From Versatilivorator sp963663845 (GTDB taxonomy: Bacteria; Acidobacteriota; Terriglobia; Versatilivoradales; Versatilivoraceae): 64,000 nt of DNA. Positions 16,457-25,847 of this stretch are shown here, one piece after another. Position 1 is the first letter of the stretch, and each line of letters begins with the position of its first letter. Location: positions 4,712,001-4,776,000 of the forward strand of contig OY760650.2 of NCBI GenBank assembly GCA_963663845.2, in the 5' to 3' direction. A model generated the notes under the pieces. The model had not been told where the DNA came from and ran no database searches. It worked only from the letters and a program-made list of their open reading frames with translations. The translations under genes were made by a program, and so were the position numbers.

Positions 16457-18593
16457 CCCTGACGGCCCCGATCTCCCGCTGCAGGCAGGCCTCGACCCGG
16501 TCTCGACCCAGCCAGTCCCGATTCCTGTGGAGCGCCGACCAGAGCTGCCCCCTGTCCCAGGCTTCGGTCCGGCCAATCTGTCCGCGTTCCGACCGCCACC
16601 GCAGGGAGTTCACCGGAGACAGTTCCTTCAAGCGACCCCAATCCCCGTCGTGCCAGGCACGGATCACCTCCACGATCCACTGGGCCTTCTCCAGGTAACG
16701 CTCATCCCCAAGCACCTGGTAGCCCCTGACCAGCCCGTCCAGGACCGCGGCCGCATGGCGGGGCGCCTGTGCAGGGTTCACTTCGTCCGCAACCGCCACC
16801 CGCTCCAGCCACGATCGGGCGGCGTCCAGGGCTCGGCGATTCCCGGTCAGGAGAAAGGAGTAGAGCAGGGGCTCGCGGCCATGCCCGTCCCAGCCGCTCG
16901 GCCCACAACCACCGGAGGCGGGGTGGGGTCGGCCGGAAGCACCGAAATCCACCCACTGGCCAACCAGCCGCTCGGCGACCTCCAGCGATTCGGGGTCTCC
17001 GGTCCGAAAAAAGTGAAGGTATAGACCCCGGGCAAGAGCGGAAGCGCGGTCGCTCGACCAATGAGGGGTCGCTGCAGTGTTGTCTGCACGCTCCGGTGGG
17101 AACCGTCCTCCTCCTGAGCCGAGCCGGCCGTAACCGTCGTTTTCGCCCTCCCCTCGACTGTCGAGCGATGCTGCCAGCGATTTCCGCCGGCTTTCAATCC
17201 GGCTGTCGACCTTGCGAACCAGGGGCCAGTAACCCTCCCGATAGACCTCGGGGGAAGATGCCGAAAGCGGTCCCAGGCCTTGACCGGCGCGGCAGTACCA
17301 GGAGGGAGACGCGAACACATACACCGGTTTCTGCAGACCCATGAGCTCGCTCTTGACCCGGCCCTGGGCCAGACCGCGCTTGCCGTGAAAGTAGAAGAGC
17401 ATCTGGTGGGTCCTGGACCCGCCGGCCGGAATCTTCCAGGGCTTGGCCTGCTCCGGAATCAGCCGCGCGATCAGGCTCCCCGCCTTCTTGATTTCAAAGG
17501 CCTTGGGATAGAGATGCCGGAACTGCTTCACACCCAGAGCCAGGCCATGCCGCTCGTCGGACAGGTCGGCCCAGCCCAGGTTGGAACGGAATTCCTTCGC
17601 CACCCGGCGCCGCAGCGTTCGAGGATCCGGTTCCCGGCCGGCGCCGCCCTCGGCGGCTGCCTCATCCGCCTCCACCAGCGAGAGGCGATAGGAATCGGGC
17701 CTTTCCAGGGTGAGGAACACGTTGGAAGTTCGATCGAAGTGGCCCTGGTGATCCCGATCCCCTCCACCCAGGGCGAACCGCCGCGAAAGCGGATCCAGGT
17801 TCAGTTGGGTTTCGAGGCTGAACTCCTCCACTGGAAACTCCCCGGTCCCCGAGCCACAGGGCCGGACCAGCCTCAAGCCCAGCTTGAAATAGGTCTTTCC
17901 TCCATACACGGTGACCCTGGCCACGTAGTCCAGGGGCGCAACTCCCGCTTCCCGGGAGACGAATGTCCCCGAGACCTTGATCACCGCGCGAAAGGCATTG
18001 GCCTCTTCCACCTCCACCCGATTCTCGTTCCAGGGACCCACGCCGTAGTTGTTGCCCCCGCTCTTGAGGGCCATCCGGAAACGGCCGCTATCCAGAATCC
18101 GGGTGCGGGCAGAAAAATCGTAGCCCCAATTCTCGTCCACCCAGACCTGGTCCAGCAGTTGCCGGGAGGGACCTCCCATGACCAACCGGAGGGGACCGGT
18201 CACCACTTCCACTCCCTCGCTGTGGCGCGACAGGCCGATGGGCGAGGGAAATCTCGGCAGGCCGCCGACCCGACGCAGGAAGTACGCCAATTGCCCGTTG
18301 GCAGGCAGGCTGGCGGCGAAGTGAACCTGGACCCACTGCAGGCTCCCGTCTTCCGGCCACCGAGCCACTTCCTCAATGACGGCGGGAACGAACCTGCCCT
18401 GGCGGTCCATCAATTGGAGCAGGCGGGCTGATTTGATAAGCCCCCGAGGCAGCGGGACGCCCGAGGTGACGGGGTACTGATGGCGGGCCAGTCCGGCCGT
18501 CTCCCGCACGGTCAGGGGGATGTCGATCTCTTGAGCCCGCCCCTCCCCGGAGGACCAGGCCGACAGCGCAATCAAGAGCAGAAGCCACTTCAT
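16203..18593 (-). CDS. Secreted PL26/YetA-like polysaccharide lyase family protein
   Basis: Seen: 796 residues with a clear signal peptide (MKWLLLLIALSAWSSGEGRAQ). The mature N-terminus DIPLTVRETAGLARHQYPVT followed by SGVPLPRGL matches the first barrel domain of the exo-rhamnogalacturonan lyase (PcRGLX/YetA-like) group. A beta-sandwich region follows, and from about residue 480 a helical toroid-like region (ALARGLYLHFFRTGDPESLE, WDGHGREPLLYSFLLTGN). Known: the characterised fungal member removes disaccharides from rhamnogalacturonan ends, family PL26. Inference: extracellular or periplasmic pectin-type or other polysaccharide degradation. The last 254 bases overlap the converging thioredoxin frame; the C-terminal YLSRTFDPPR looks like a natural end. 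No transporter lies nearby. Confidence 0.75.
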   Translation of the reverse strand: MKWLLLLIALSAWSSGEGRAQEIDIPLTVRETAGLARHQYPVTSGVPLPRGLIKSARLLQLMDRQGRFVPAVIEEVARWPEDGSLQWVQVHFAASLPANGQLAYFLRRVGGLPRFPSPIGLSRHSEGVEVVTGPLRLVMGGPSRQLLDQVWVDENWGYDFSARTRILDSGRFRMALKSGGNNYGVGPWNENRVEVEEANAFRAVIKVSGTFVSREAGVAPLDYVARVTVYGGKTYFKLGLRLVRPCGSGTGEFPVEEFSLETQLNLDPLSRRFALGGGDRDHQGHFDRTSNVFLTLERPDSYRLSLVEADEAAAEGGAGREPDPRTLRRRVAKEFRSNLGWADLSDERHGLALGVKQFRHLYPKAFEIKKAGSLIARLIPEQAKPWKIPAGGSRTHQMLFYFHGKRGLAQGRVKSELMGLQKPVYVFASPSWYCRAGQGLGPLSASSPEVYREGYWPLVRKVDSRIESRRKSLAASLDSRGEGENDGYGRLGSGGGRFPPERADNTAATPHWSSDRASALARGLYLHFFRTGDPESLEVAERLVGQWVDFGASGRPHPASGGCGPSGWDGHGREPLLYSFLLTGNRRALDAARSWLERVAVADEVNPAQAPRHAAAVLDGLVRGYQVLGDERYLEKAQWIVEVIRAWHDGDWGRLKELSPVNSLRWRSERGQIGRTEAWDRGQLWSALHRNRDWLGRDRVEACLQREIGAVRVRLEDRLTGSRDPGKSPEAGMSLASGLAALYQAGGDPRHWELALRLFAEAMEDREASRSIPEGAFSGEAQHFLWYLSRTFDPPR

Positions 18594-18691
18594 GGACAGG
18601 TCGAAGTCAATAAAAATGCCGCGCCGCCTTCAGGCCGCAAGACGAATGATACGATATCGGGCGCAGAGACTCGCCATCGAGTTCGTCCCGC

Positions 18692-18928
18692 CTGAAACAA
18701 TAAAGAGTGATCCACGAAGACACACGAAGGACGACGAAGGGACACCAAGCGGGACGGCTCTGCCGCATCGGCAGGGGCAGTGTCTCCTTGCGGAGCAAGA
18801 AGGATGGGAGGGGGCTGCATCCCGTGACGTCGACGCAGCAAAGAGGGTCCATGGGTATTCGTGTCAATTCGTGTGCATTCGTGGTTCGCCTTTATTGACG
18901 ATCGGGTGTTTCACCCTCGTATGATCCG
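18692..18928 (+). repeat. Composite dispersed repeat, family D, copy 2
   Basis: Shares CTGAAACAA, AGAGTGATCCACGAAGACAC, GGACGACGAAG and GCATCGGCAGGGGCAGTG with 5014-5140, and the end CTTTATTGACGA...TCGTATGATCCG with 5418-5455. Between them stand GTGTCAATTCGTGTGCATTC and GTGGTTCG, a motif also seen inverted at 55642-55671. No gene is seen between the lyase start and 19300. Confidence 0.75.
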
Positions 18929-19091
18929 CACCGTCGTGGGGGGCGGGGGCGCCGCTTACCTGAAACTAAATTGGAAATCAGCCGGCTTCAGTTGGATCTA
19001 TCCCGTTGACTCACAGGATGTTACCCTCTCTTTGAGGCCCGCCGGGCCGGCTCCGCTTTCGGGGCGAAGCCGAATCCCCTTTTTTTATTGA

Positions 19092-19241
19092 CATGGATAC
19101 ACAGGATGCACAGGATTTTTTCTGCAGACGGCTGGCTTGACGTCCTGGACAATAGCAAATCCGCACGCGGTCGTCGCCGGAGTCAGGTTCCCTTGCAGCA
19201 GCGTCCCGTCCTGATTATCCTGTGCATCCTGCGCATCCATG
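19092..19241. repeat. 150-bp element with 25-bp terminal inverted repeats, family E
   Basis: Left end 19092-19116 begins CATGGATACACAGGATGCAC; right end 19217-19241 is its inverse with two differences (GATGCGCAGGATGCACAGG on the minus strand). The interior includes GACGGCTGGCTTGACGTCC. A truncated, inverted copy of the interior and one end stands at 26539-26584. This is MITE-like: it is too short to encode a transposase, and no target duplication could be confirmed. Confidence 0.75.
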
Positions 19242-19299
19242 TTCAAAGCATAGCAATCTCTGAAATGGGCGCCAGTTCCCAAACGCGACTGGAGGGGCC

Positions 19300-20379
19300 A
19301 TGAGCCAGGAGAGAGTCTTTCGAATTGCCGTGCTGCCTGGGGACGGCATTGGGCCGGAGGTTGTCGCCGAGGCCGTCAGGACCTTGAAAGCCGTCGAGCA
19401 GGAGCTGGAAGGGGTCTCTTTCGCACTGCGGGAACTTTCTGTCGGGGCCGGGACCTACCTGCAGTGCGGGAATCCCCTGCCCCCGGAAACCCTGGAAGCC
19501 TGCCGGCAGCAGGACGCCATCCTGCTGGGAGCCATGGGGTTGCCCAGCGTTCGCTGGCCCAACGGCCTGGAAATGGCTCCTCAGGTGGATTTGCGCGAGC
19601 AACTCGACCTCTACTGCGGCCTGCGGCCCTACTATCTCTATCAAGCCGACCTCTCCCCACTCAAGGGCATGGAGGACGGCAGGATCGACTTCCTCATCGT
19701 TCGGGAGAGTACGGAGGGTTTGTTCTCGGGGCGCCTCCGGCCGATGGACCCGGCCGCCAGCGAGGCCCGCGACCAAATGGTCATTACCCGCTCCGGGTCG
19801 GAACGCCTGTTCCGATCCGCCTTCCGGCAGGCCATGGGACGCAGGAGACGGCTCACGCTGGTCGACAAGGCCAACATCCTTCCCTCCATGGCCTACTTCC
19901 GGGGTATTTTTCAAGAGATCAGCCAGGAGTTTCCGGAGGTTGAAACCGAAGCGCTCTACGTGGACGCCGCCAGCCTCCACCTGATCGAGCGACCGGCGGA
20001 CTTCGACGTGCTGGTCACCGAAAACATGTTCGGAGACATCCTTTCCGACCTGGCGGCGGGGCTGGTGGGTGGGATGGGCATGGCTCCTTCCGCCGACCTC
20101 GGAGACGACTATGCCGTGTTCCAGCCGGCCCACGGCTCGGCCCCCGACATCGCCGGCAGGGGGTTGGCCAACCCGCTGGCCACCCTGCTGTCCACGGCCA
20201 TGATGCTGGATTGGCTGGGACATTCCGAAACCCGGCGGGCCGCCGGGGCTGTCAGAAAGGCGGTCACCGAGGTGCTGACTCCGACACGGAACAGAACCGC
20301 CGATCTGGGCGGGCGTATGACAACGGCTCAGGTGGGCATCCTGGTGGCGGAAGCCACCGCCCGATTGGTAGCGGGCTAA
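19300..20379 (+). CDS. Isocitrate/isopropylmalate dehydrogenase family protein
   Basis: Seen: 359 residues from ATG 19300 with GGAGGGG directly upstream. It starts IAVLPGDGIGPEVVAEAVRT, and has VDKANILP, the metal-site stretch TENMFGDILSDLAAGLVGG, and PAHGSAPDIAGRGLANP. The substrate loop is VRESTEGLFSGR rather than the LTGGIYFG type of classical LeuB, closer to the VRENTEG loops of isocitrate, homoisocitrate or tartrate dehydrogenases. Known: these are NAD(P)- and Mg/Mn-dependent oxidative decarboxylases of 2-hydroxyacids. No leuCD lies beside it, so I withhold leuB. Its stop overlaps the stop of the converging adenosyltransferase by four bases. Confidence 0.87.
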   Translation: MSQERVFRIAVLPGDGIGPEVVAEAVRTLKAVEQELEGVSFALRELSVGAGTYLQCGNPLPPETLEACRQQDAILLGAMGLPSVRWPNGLEMAPQVDLREQLDLYCGLRPYYLYQADLSPLKGMEDGRIDFLIVRESTEGLFSGRLRPMDPAASEARDQMVITRSGSERLFRSAFRQAMGRRRRLTLVDKANILPSMAYFRGIFQEISQEFPEVETEALYVDAASLHLIERPADFDVLVTENMFGDILSDLAAGLVGGMGMAPSADLGDDYAVFQPAHGSAPDIAGRGLANPLATLLSTAMMLDWLGHSETRRAAGAVRKAVTEVLTPTRNRTADLGGRMTTAQVGILVAEATARLVAG

Positions 20380-20990
20380 CCCGCCAGATTGGGATCCCAC
20401 AGGGTTTCCGGGGTCCCCGTCAGGTGGCTGGCCCAACGGCTCCAGACGAAGAGCGCATCTCCCAGCCGGTTGAGGTATTGAACAGCCGCGGCGGGGACGT
20501 CTTCCTCCTGACTCATTCGGACACAGTGCCGCTCGGCCCGCCGGCAGACGGTGCGGCAGAGGTGAAGCTCCAGGTTGAGCCGACTTCCTCCGGGCAGGAC
20601 AAAGGAGCGCAAGGGCTCCAGGTCCCGGTTGGCTCGGTCGATCTCCTGCTCCAGCCGCTGGATGTCCTTCTCGGTGACCTGCGGCTGGCGGGGATGGACG
20701 TCCTCGGGCAGCGTGGCAAGCGTTGCCCCCAGGTTGAAGAGCTCGTGCTGCACCCGGACCAGGCAGGTCACCATGGCCTGCAACTTCGGGTACTGCTCCG
20801 CCTGCTCCCGGGCTGTCTGGCAGGCCGTTCCGACGAATCCGTTGAGCTCGTCCACGGTGCCGTAGGCCTCCAGGCGCAAGGATCCCTTGGAAACCTTTTG
20901 TCCTCCAGCCAGCCTGGTCTGGCCGGAGTCGCCCATCCGGGTGTAGACCCGATTGATGGCCACCCTGGGTTGGTTGAATCGAGATTCCAT
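20376..20990 (-). CDS. Cob(I)alamin adenosyltransferase, PduO type
   Basis: Seen: 204 residues. YTRMGDSGQTRLAGGQKVSK is the PduO-type ATP-binding loop. GTVDELNGFVG and the late FVLPGGSRLNLELHLCRTVC and LNRLGDALFVWSRW are the family signatures. Known: it transfers adenosyl from ATP to cob(I)alamin, giving coenzyme B12, in the cytoplasm as a trimer. It shares a minus-strand run with the SDR upstream (22 bases). No cobalamin riboswitch or other B12 gene is visible. It may serve salvage or supply for a B12-dependent mutase elsewhere. Confidence 0.95.
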   Translation of the reverse strand: MESRFNQPRVAINRVYTRMGDSGQTRLAGGQKVSKGSLRLEAYGTVDELNGFVGTACQTAREQAEQYPKLQAMVTCLVRVQHELFNLGATLATLPEDVHPRQPQVTEKDIQRLEQEIDRANRDLEPLRSFVLPGGSRLNLELHLCRTVCRRAERHCVRMSQEEDVPAAAVQYLNRLGDALFVWSRWASHLTGTPETLWDPNLAG

Positions 20991-21012
20991 CGAGCCCTGG
21001 CCTCCTTTTCGG

Positions 21013-21777
21013 TCAATAGGTCGCTCGCGCCCCGCTGATGTCCACGCAGGCGCCGTTGGTGAAGCTGCAATCGTCGCTGGCCAGGAAGTGGATGAGCGCC
21101 GCCACTTCCTCGGGCCTTCCCACCCGTCCCATGGGAATCTTGCTGATCATGTAGTCGATGGTTTCCTGTCCCACCTGGCGCAGAATGGGCGTATCGATCA
21201 CCGCCGGCGTCACGCAATTCACGTAGACGCCCTGCTGGCAGACTTCCTTGGCCAGGGCCTTGGTCAGGCCGATCACCCCGGCCTTGCTGGTCGAGTAGGG
21301 CGCCAGGGTGGGATTCCCCTCCTTGCCGGCAATGGAGGCCACGTTGACGATCCGGCCGGACTGATTCTTCAGCATGGTGGGCAGCACCGCCCTGCAGCAG
21401 AGAAACACCCCCTTGAGGTTGAGGGCCATCACCTGATCCCACTCTGCATCCGTTACCTCCACCAGGGGCTTGGTGGATCCGGCAATGCCGGCGTTGTTCA
21501 CCAGGACGTCCACCGTGCCGAACCGGTCGAGAACCCGCTCCACCAGCCCGGCCACCTCGTGGGTCCGAGTCAGGTCCACCGGCGCCACCAGGCTCCGCTT
21601 CCCGGAGCCGTCCAGTTGGCCGGCTCTTTCCCGGGCGCCATCGGCGTCGATATCGGCGAAGACGACCCGGGCTCCCGCCTTGAGAAACCTCTCGGCGATA
21701 GCCGCGCCAATGCCGTGAGCGGCGCCGGTCACGATGGCCACCTTCTCGGCCAAGGAATAGAAGATCGGATCAGTCAT
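21013..21777 (-). CDS. Short-chain dehydrogenase/reductase (SDR)
   Basis: Seen: 254 residues, classical SDR length. The Rossmann motif is TGAAHGIG, followed by ADIDADGA (an acidic residue after beta-2 favours NAD), NNAG, then Ser in VNVASIAG and the catalytic YSTSKAG. Known: SDRs oxidise or reduce alcohols, ketones and sugars; the family alone does not fix the substrate. The pattern is close to the 3-oxoacyl-ACP reductase and gluconate dehydrogenase-like groups. Start ATG 21777; the next gene begins 22 bases after its stop. A family F palindromic repeat stands immediately upstream, so promoter signals may lie in or beyond the repeat. Confidence 0.93.
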   Translation of the reverse strand: MTDPIFYSLAEKVAIVTGAAHGIGAAIAERFLKAGARVVFADIDADGARERAGQLDGSGKRSLVAPVDLTRTHEVAGLVERVLDRFGTVDVLVNNAGIAGSTKPLVEVTDAEWDQVMALNLKGVFLCCRAVLPTMLKNQSGRIVNVASIAGKEGNPTLAPYSTSKAGVIGLTKALAKEVCQQGVYVNCVTPAVIDTPILRQVGQETIDYMISKIPMGRVGRPEEVAALIHFLASDDCSFTNGACVDISGARATY

Positions 21778-21790
21778 GCGATTCCCTCTG

Positions 21791-21966
21791 GTAGTGATTA
21801 GTGGTCAGTGGTTAGTGGTTAGTATCCTGATCGATAGGTCAAGCGTCTTGTCAAACTCGGCGTGGCGCTTCAATGAGTGCAAACCAGTCGTCAGGGGCGT
21901 GCCTGTTCCCAAAACGTACCACCAATATCTAACCACTGGCCACTGACCACTGGCCACTGATCACTA
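21791..21966. repeat. Family F palindromic element between the SDR and matrixin genes
   Basis: Left arm 21791-21825 is built of GTGGTCAGTGGTTAGTGG units; right arm 21931-21966 carries the inverse (CCACTGGCCACTGACCACTG). The outermost CTA of the right arm (21964-21966) is the TAG stop of the matrixin gene on the minus strand. The middle 100 bases are unrelated to those of the copy at 48824-48991. Confidence 0.8.
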
Positions 21967-24900
21967 AAACGGCTGCGCCAGGAAGAAGCCTCCGGTGTCG
22001 TCCTTGATGCTGTAGACCCGCGACACGGCCAGCAGGGGCACGCCGTTCAAGGACTCGATCTCCACCGGGCCGAAATTGCTGGGCACCGCCAGGCTTCCCA
22101 GGAGATCGTCCAGGTGGAAGATCCCGTTGGAGGGCAGGACCCGGCTCTCGCTTTCGCCAATGGTTTGCCCCTGGCGGTTGCGGATACGAACGCGAACTCT
22201 GGCTTCTTCTCCGTTCCCCGCGTTGACGATGGTGACCGTCGATCGAAACTGGTTGACGTTGGTGGCCGACGGTATCAGCAGCCTGCTGGAAGATAGCACG
22301 TCCGACCGCGCGAATCCCGGATCGCTGCTGTCGTTGTTGATCTGTGACACGAATCCCGCCACCGGGCGGTCGGCGCTCAGTTGGACCCATCCCAGGATGT
22401 CGGCCCCACCGCTTGAACCGGAGAGCCTCCGGTTGACCCGGTTCAACTGGACCAGACCCAATGGCGGCACCTGCTCGCTGGAGCTCCCGAGCAGCCTTCC
22501 CCCGGAATCGAACAGCCGGACCTGCACCCTGGACGGCTGCTCGGAGAGGTTGGTGATCCCCAGATTGCTGCGAAATTCCCCGCTCTCCCGGCTGATGGGA
22601 ATCACCGCCCGGCTGGAGGCGCGCTCCAGGTCCAGTCCGCGGAAGAAGCCGCTGGTCCCCGAATCCAGCGCATAGACGCGGGAGGTGGCAATCAGCGGCA
22701 CCCCGTTGGTGGAGAGGATCTCCAGAGGACCGGAGGCGCCGCTGATCCCGAAGCCCGCATGCAGGTCGGGGCTCTGGAACTGGCCGCGCGCCGGGATGGC
22801 GACCTCCTGGCGGTGAAGCAATCTGCCGCTCGCGTCACGCTGGAGCAGGGAAACCTCGGCTGTCGCGTCTCCGACGTTCAGAACGACCAGGGAGGACCGA
22901 AACTGGTTCACCGACGTGGTCGAGAGAATCCCCAGCCGGGCGCCGCCCGACATGGCCCCCAGGTCCAGGCTGGGGTCGCTGGAACGGTTGTCGATCTGGG
23001 TGACGTAGGGGAACACCATCTGGTCGGAAGCTACCAGCACGGAGCCGGTCAGGTTGGACATCTCATTGGACCCGCTGCCCAGCAGCCGGCGGACCAGGTG
23101 GTTGAGCTGGATGAGGCCGCCTCGGGGAACGCTCACGGTCCGGGAGCCGAGAGCCTGGCCGCCGGCATCGAACAGCGTCAGCTCGACGGTGGCTCCGGAG
23201 AGGACGTCGGCGGTGATGCCCAGGTTGGTTCGGAATTCCTCGGTGTCGGTCACCAGCGGCAGAAACTGCTCGAACGCATAGCTGGCGTCCTCGGGGTCGA
23301 AGCGAAAGAAGAGGCTTTTGCCCTCGGACAGACGCGGCCGGTTGAAACCGTACTGGATCGCCCGGTCGCGGCCGTCGTTCTGAAGGCCGATGGTGGCGCT
23401 TTCACCCCGGGTCAACGGCCCTTGCAGGCGCCGGTAACGAAAGGCAATGTCGTTGCTCCCTTCGTAGAGCACCGCTTGAAAGGTCAGCCGCGTCGCGTAG
23501 TCCGGTTTCGCGGCATCCTCGTCGTCATCGTAGGCGCTGAAATTCCTCCATTCAACGATCAGACGGCGATTGGGAGCCTCGCCCAGCACCCGGGTGTAGA
23601 CGGCGCTGTCGGTCTCTCCGACCACCAGGTCGTGAAAGAAGGGAGCGATCAGGTTGGCCGGCATGCGGCCGACCGAACGGTCCGGGCGGGGCACCCGGTG
23701 TCCGGGAAGCCGGCCGTTCTCCCATTCGGCCGCGCCCCCCACCGCAGGGGTCAGCGAGATCCAGCCGTTGGTGGAAATGTGGACCGGGCTTCCTTCCGGA
23801 AAGGTCCTGTCGAACAGGGTGAACTTGAAGGGAAAGGCCACTTGGGCGATGGAATCGTCGGGGGTTCGGTCTTCTTCGTCCAGCCGGAATTCCAAGCGGG
23901 AGGCTTTCGGGTCCCGGCTCAGGTCCAGGTAGGAAAAACTCGGCTGGGGGCGGTTCCGGCTGGGCTGCAAGGGCAGCACCGTGAACTCGCTGCTGGTGGC
24001 GACCTTGCCGCAGACCTCCACGGTAATCGGACCGCTGGTGGCCCCAAAGGGAATCAGGGTGATGATCCGGCTTTCGGTGGCCGAGATCACCTCGGCCGGA
24101 TGGTTGTTGAAGCGAACCCGGTTGTACTCCGCCACCGGATCGAAGTTGCGCCCGGAGATGGTGACCAGCGACGTCACCTCGGCTGAGCCGGGCGACACCG
24201 ACTCGATGGCCGGGGGTGGCGAGACGGTTTCGAAAACCGATTGCCGGCGGTCGCTGCCGCCGTCGGGATTCAGGACCAGCAGGGTGAGAGAGCCGCAGCG
24301 ATTGGGCCCGGTGGTTCCCTGAATCGTGCCCGCGTTCAGCCACTCCTGGTCGCTCAGAGGGATGCCGTCCAGGCTTGCGACGGCGTCGCGATCGAAGTTC
24401 GAACCGGTGACCGTTACCGGAGTGCCCCCCGCCCGGGGGCCCGAACGGGGCTGGATGCCGGAGACCACCGGGCCCGGCTCGGTCACGTCCAGGCCCCCGC
24501 TCAAGGCCGCCAGGGCATCCCCTTTCTCGACCAACAGGCTCCTCGAACCCAAGGGTGCGCCGCCGTCCACCTTGACTCGAATCTCCGCTCCGCTGCCACC
24601 GATCGTCCTGGGCGATTCCAGGACGATTCCCTCTCCCAGCAGGAAGTACCTGCTCCCAAACCCCAGTCCGTCTCCGAAAACTCGAATCGACTCACTGGCG
24701 CCCCGGGCCAGGCGAGCGCCCAGAGACGGGTCGTCGAGGTTCAGGTGCGGCAAGGCTGCCGGCGAGAGAGAGATATCCTGGTCCGCAAGGGTAGAGCCGG
24801 CAGCCACCGCCACCGGCGCCCCGACCCGGCTGTCGGGTCCGCTTCCCAGGAAGGTGGTGGAGAATCGGGTGTTGAAGTCCGGCGAGTTCCGGGGCTTGAC

Positions 24901-25815
24901 AACGTTGCGTTCCACCATCGGACCATCCAGGGGCTCGGCGTAGAGCCTGTAGGAACCCGGGCTCAGCCCCGAAATCCGGTAGCTGCCGTCTTCTCCGGAA
25001 AGGGCGGAGGTGACCGCCCTTCCCTCCTCGTCCAAAGCCACCACGTGGGCGCCGAAAACCCCCGCGCCCTCAAGCAGGACGCTTCCCGCAATCCCGCCGG
25101 TGGAACGGCTGAACTCGGGTTCGGGATAGAGAACCGAGCATGCGATCCGATCGTCGGTCTGCAGCACCCGGAAGAAGGTCACTCCCAGGCCGGCCAATGG
25201 ATTCATGGTGGCCGACACGATGGCCGTATGGTCGAGCCCCAGGAGGTGTCCGATCTCATGGGTGGCCACCGACTGCAGGTCGAAGGTGCCCGGTGCGCCG
25301 TCGCTCGAGAAATTCTGGTTGGGATTGAAGAGGATGTCGGCATCCACAATGGGGGGCGACTCCAGGTTGCGGGGATAATAGGTAAGGGTCACAGCCACCA
25401 CTCCGGAGCCGAAGTCGAAGCTGTCGTCCTGGAACGAGATGAGGTTGGTGTAGTCCAAGGCGGCGACGCTGGCCTCGGTCGTCCCGCCGTAGGAAAAAGT
25501 GATGGCCGAACCCTCCAATTCCTCCCAGGCTTCGAAGCCGGAATGAAGGGCCGCGAACTCGCTGCGGTTGCCGGTAGAGGGCAGGCCGCCCTGGTGGATC
25601 TTGTAGACGACCGGAAGGACCTTCCACTTGGCGCCGCTGAGGAAGGGAACGAAGGCCAGGGCAGGCGGCCGGGAGTTCCACCAGACGAAAGCCGCCGCCA
25701 GCAGGGAGAAGAGCAGCAGGCGGCCAGCCGTCCCCGACCGGCAAGGGTTCCCGGATGGGGCACGGCCTCTCGAATGGCCTCGGCCGGTCTTCTTCCCGCC
25801 TGAATCGGATGACAC
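21964..25815 (-). CDS. Matrixin-like secreted metalloprotease with IPT/TIG and tandem C-terminal domains
   Basis: Seen: 1283 residues from GTG 25815 (GAGGAG eight bases upstream); an open frame extends 220 codons further upstream but is antisense-like sequence overlying the neighbouring exported gene. Residues 31-48 form a hydrophobic export signal. HEIGHLLGLDH at 186-196 is the zinc site HExxHxxGxxH of matrix metalloproteases, with the Met-turn ATMNPL after it. Next are a carboxypeptidase-regulatory-like domain (about 225-310), two or three IPT/TIG domains (about 330-605), a beta-rich region with STNGWISLTP resembling nidogen-type sequences, and from about 815 four related modules in an A-B-A-B order. 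Inference: a large secreted or surface protease. The stop lies in a family F repeat. Confidence 0.87.
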   Translation of the reverse strand: MSSDSGGKKTGRGHSRGRAPSGNPCRSGTAGRLLLFSLLAAAFVWWNSRPPALAFVPFLSGAKWKVLPVVYKIHQGGLPSTGNRSEFAALHSGFEAWEELEGSAITFSYGGTTEASVAALDYTNLISFQDDSFDFGSGVVAVTLTYYPRNLESPPIVDADILFNPNQNFSSDGAPGTFDLQSVATHEIGHLLGLDHTAIVSATMNPLAGLGVTFFRVLQTDDRIACSVLYPEPEFSRSTGGIAGSVLLEGAGVFGAHVVALDEEGRAVTSALSGEDGSYRISGLSPGSYRLYAEPLDGPMVERNVVKPRNSPDFNTRFSTTFLGSGPDSRVGAPVAVAAGSTLADQDISLSPAALPHLNLDDPSLGARLARGASESIRVFGDGLGFGSRYFLLGEGIVLESPRTIGGSGAEIRVKVDGGAPLGSRSLLVEKGDALAALSGGLDVTEPGPVVSGIQPRSGPRAGGTPVTVTGSNFDRDAVASLDGIPLSDQEWLNAGTIQGTTGPNRCGSLTLLVLNPDGGSDRRQSVFETVSPPPAIESVSPGSAEVTSLVTISGRNFDPVAEYNRVRFNNHPAEVISATESRIITLIPFGATSGPITVEVCGKVATSSEFTVLPLQPSRNRPQPSFSYLDLSRDPKASRLEFRLDEEDRTPDDSIAQVAFPFKFTLFDRTFPEGSPVHISTNGWISLTPAVGGAAEWENGRLPGHRVPRPDRSVGRMPANLIAPFFHDLVVGETDSAVYTRVLGEAPNRRLIVEWRNFSAYDDDEDAAKPDYATRLTFQAVLYEGSNDIAFRYRRLQGPLTRGESATIGLQNDGRDRAIQYGFNRPRLSEGKSLFFRFDPEDASYAFEQFLPLVTDTEEFRTNLGITADVLSGATVELTLFDAGGQALGSRTVSVPRGGLIQLNHLVRRLLGSGSNEMSNLTGSVLVASDQMVFPYVTQIDNRSSDPSLDLGAMSGGARLGILSTTSVNQFRSSLVVLNVGDATAEVSLLQRDASGRLLHRQEVAIPARGQFQSPDLHAGFGISGASGPLEILSTNGVPLIATSRVYALDSGTSGFFRGLDLERASSRAVIPISRESGEFRSNLGITNLSEQPSRVQVRLFDSGGRLLGSSSEQVPPLGLVQLNRVNRRLSGSSGGADILGWVQLSADRPVAGFVSQINNDSSDPGFARSDVLSSSRLLIPSATNVNQFRSTVTIVNAGNGEEARVRVRIRNRQGQTIGESESRVLPSNGIFHLDDLLGSLAVPSNFGPVEIESLNGVPLLAVSRVYSIKDDTGGFFLAQPF

Positions 25816-25847
25816 GCCAACGGCTCCTCGAGGGTCCATCCCGCCGG

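Noticed and set aside
19300..20379. Naming the dehydrogenase leuB
   Set aside because: The substrate loop reads RESTEGLFSGR instead of the LeuB form, and no leuC, leuD or leuA is adjacent.
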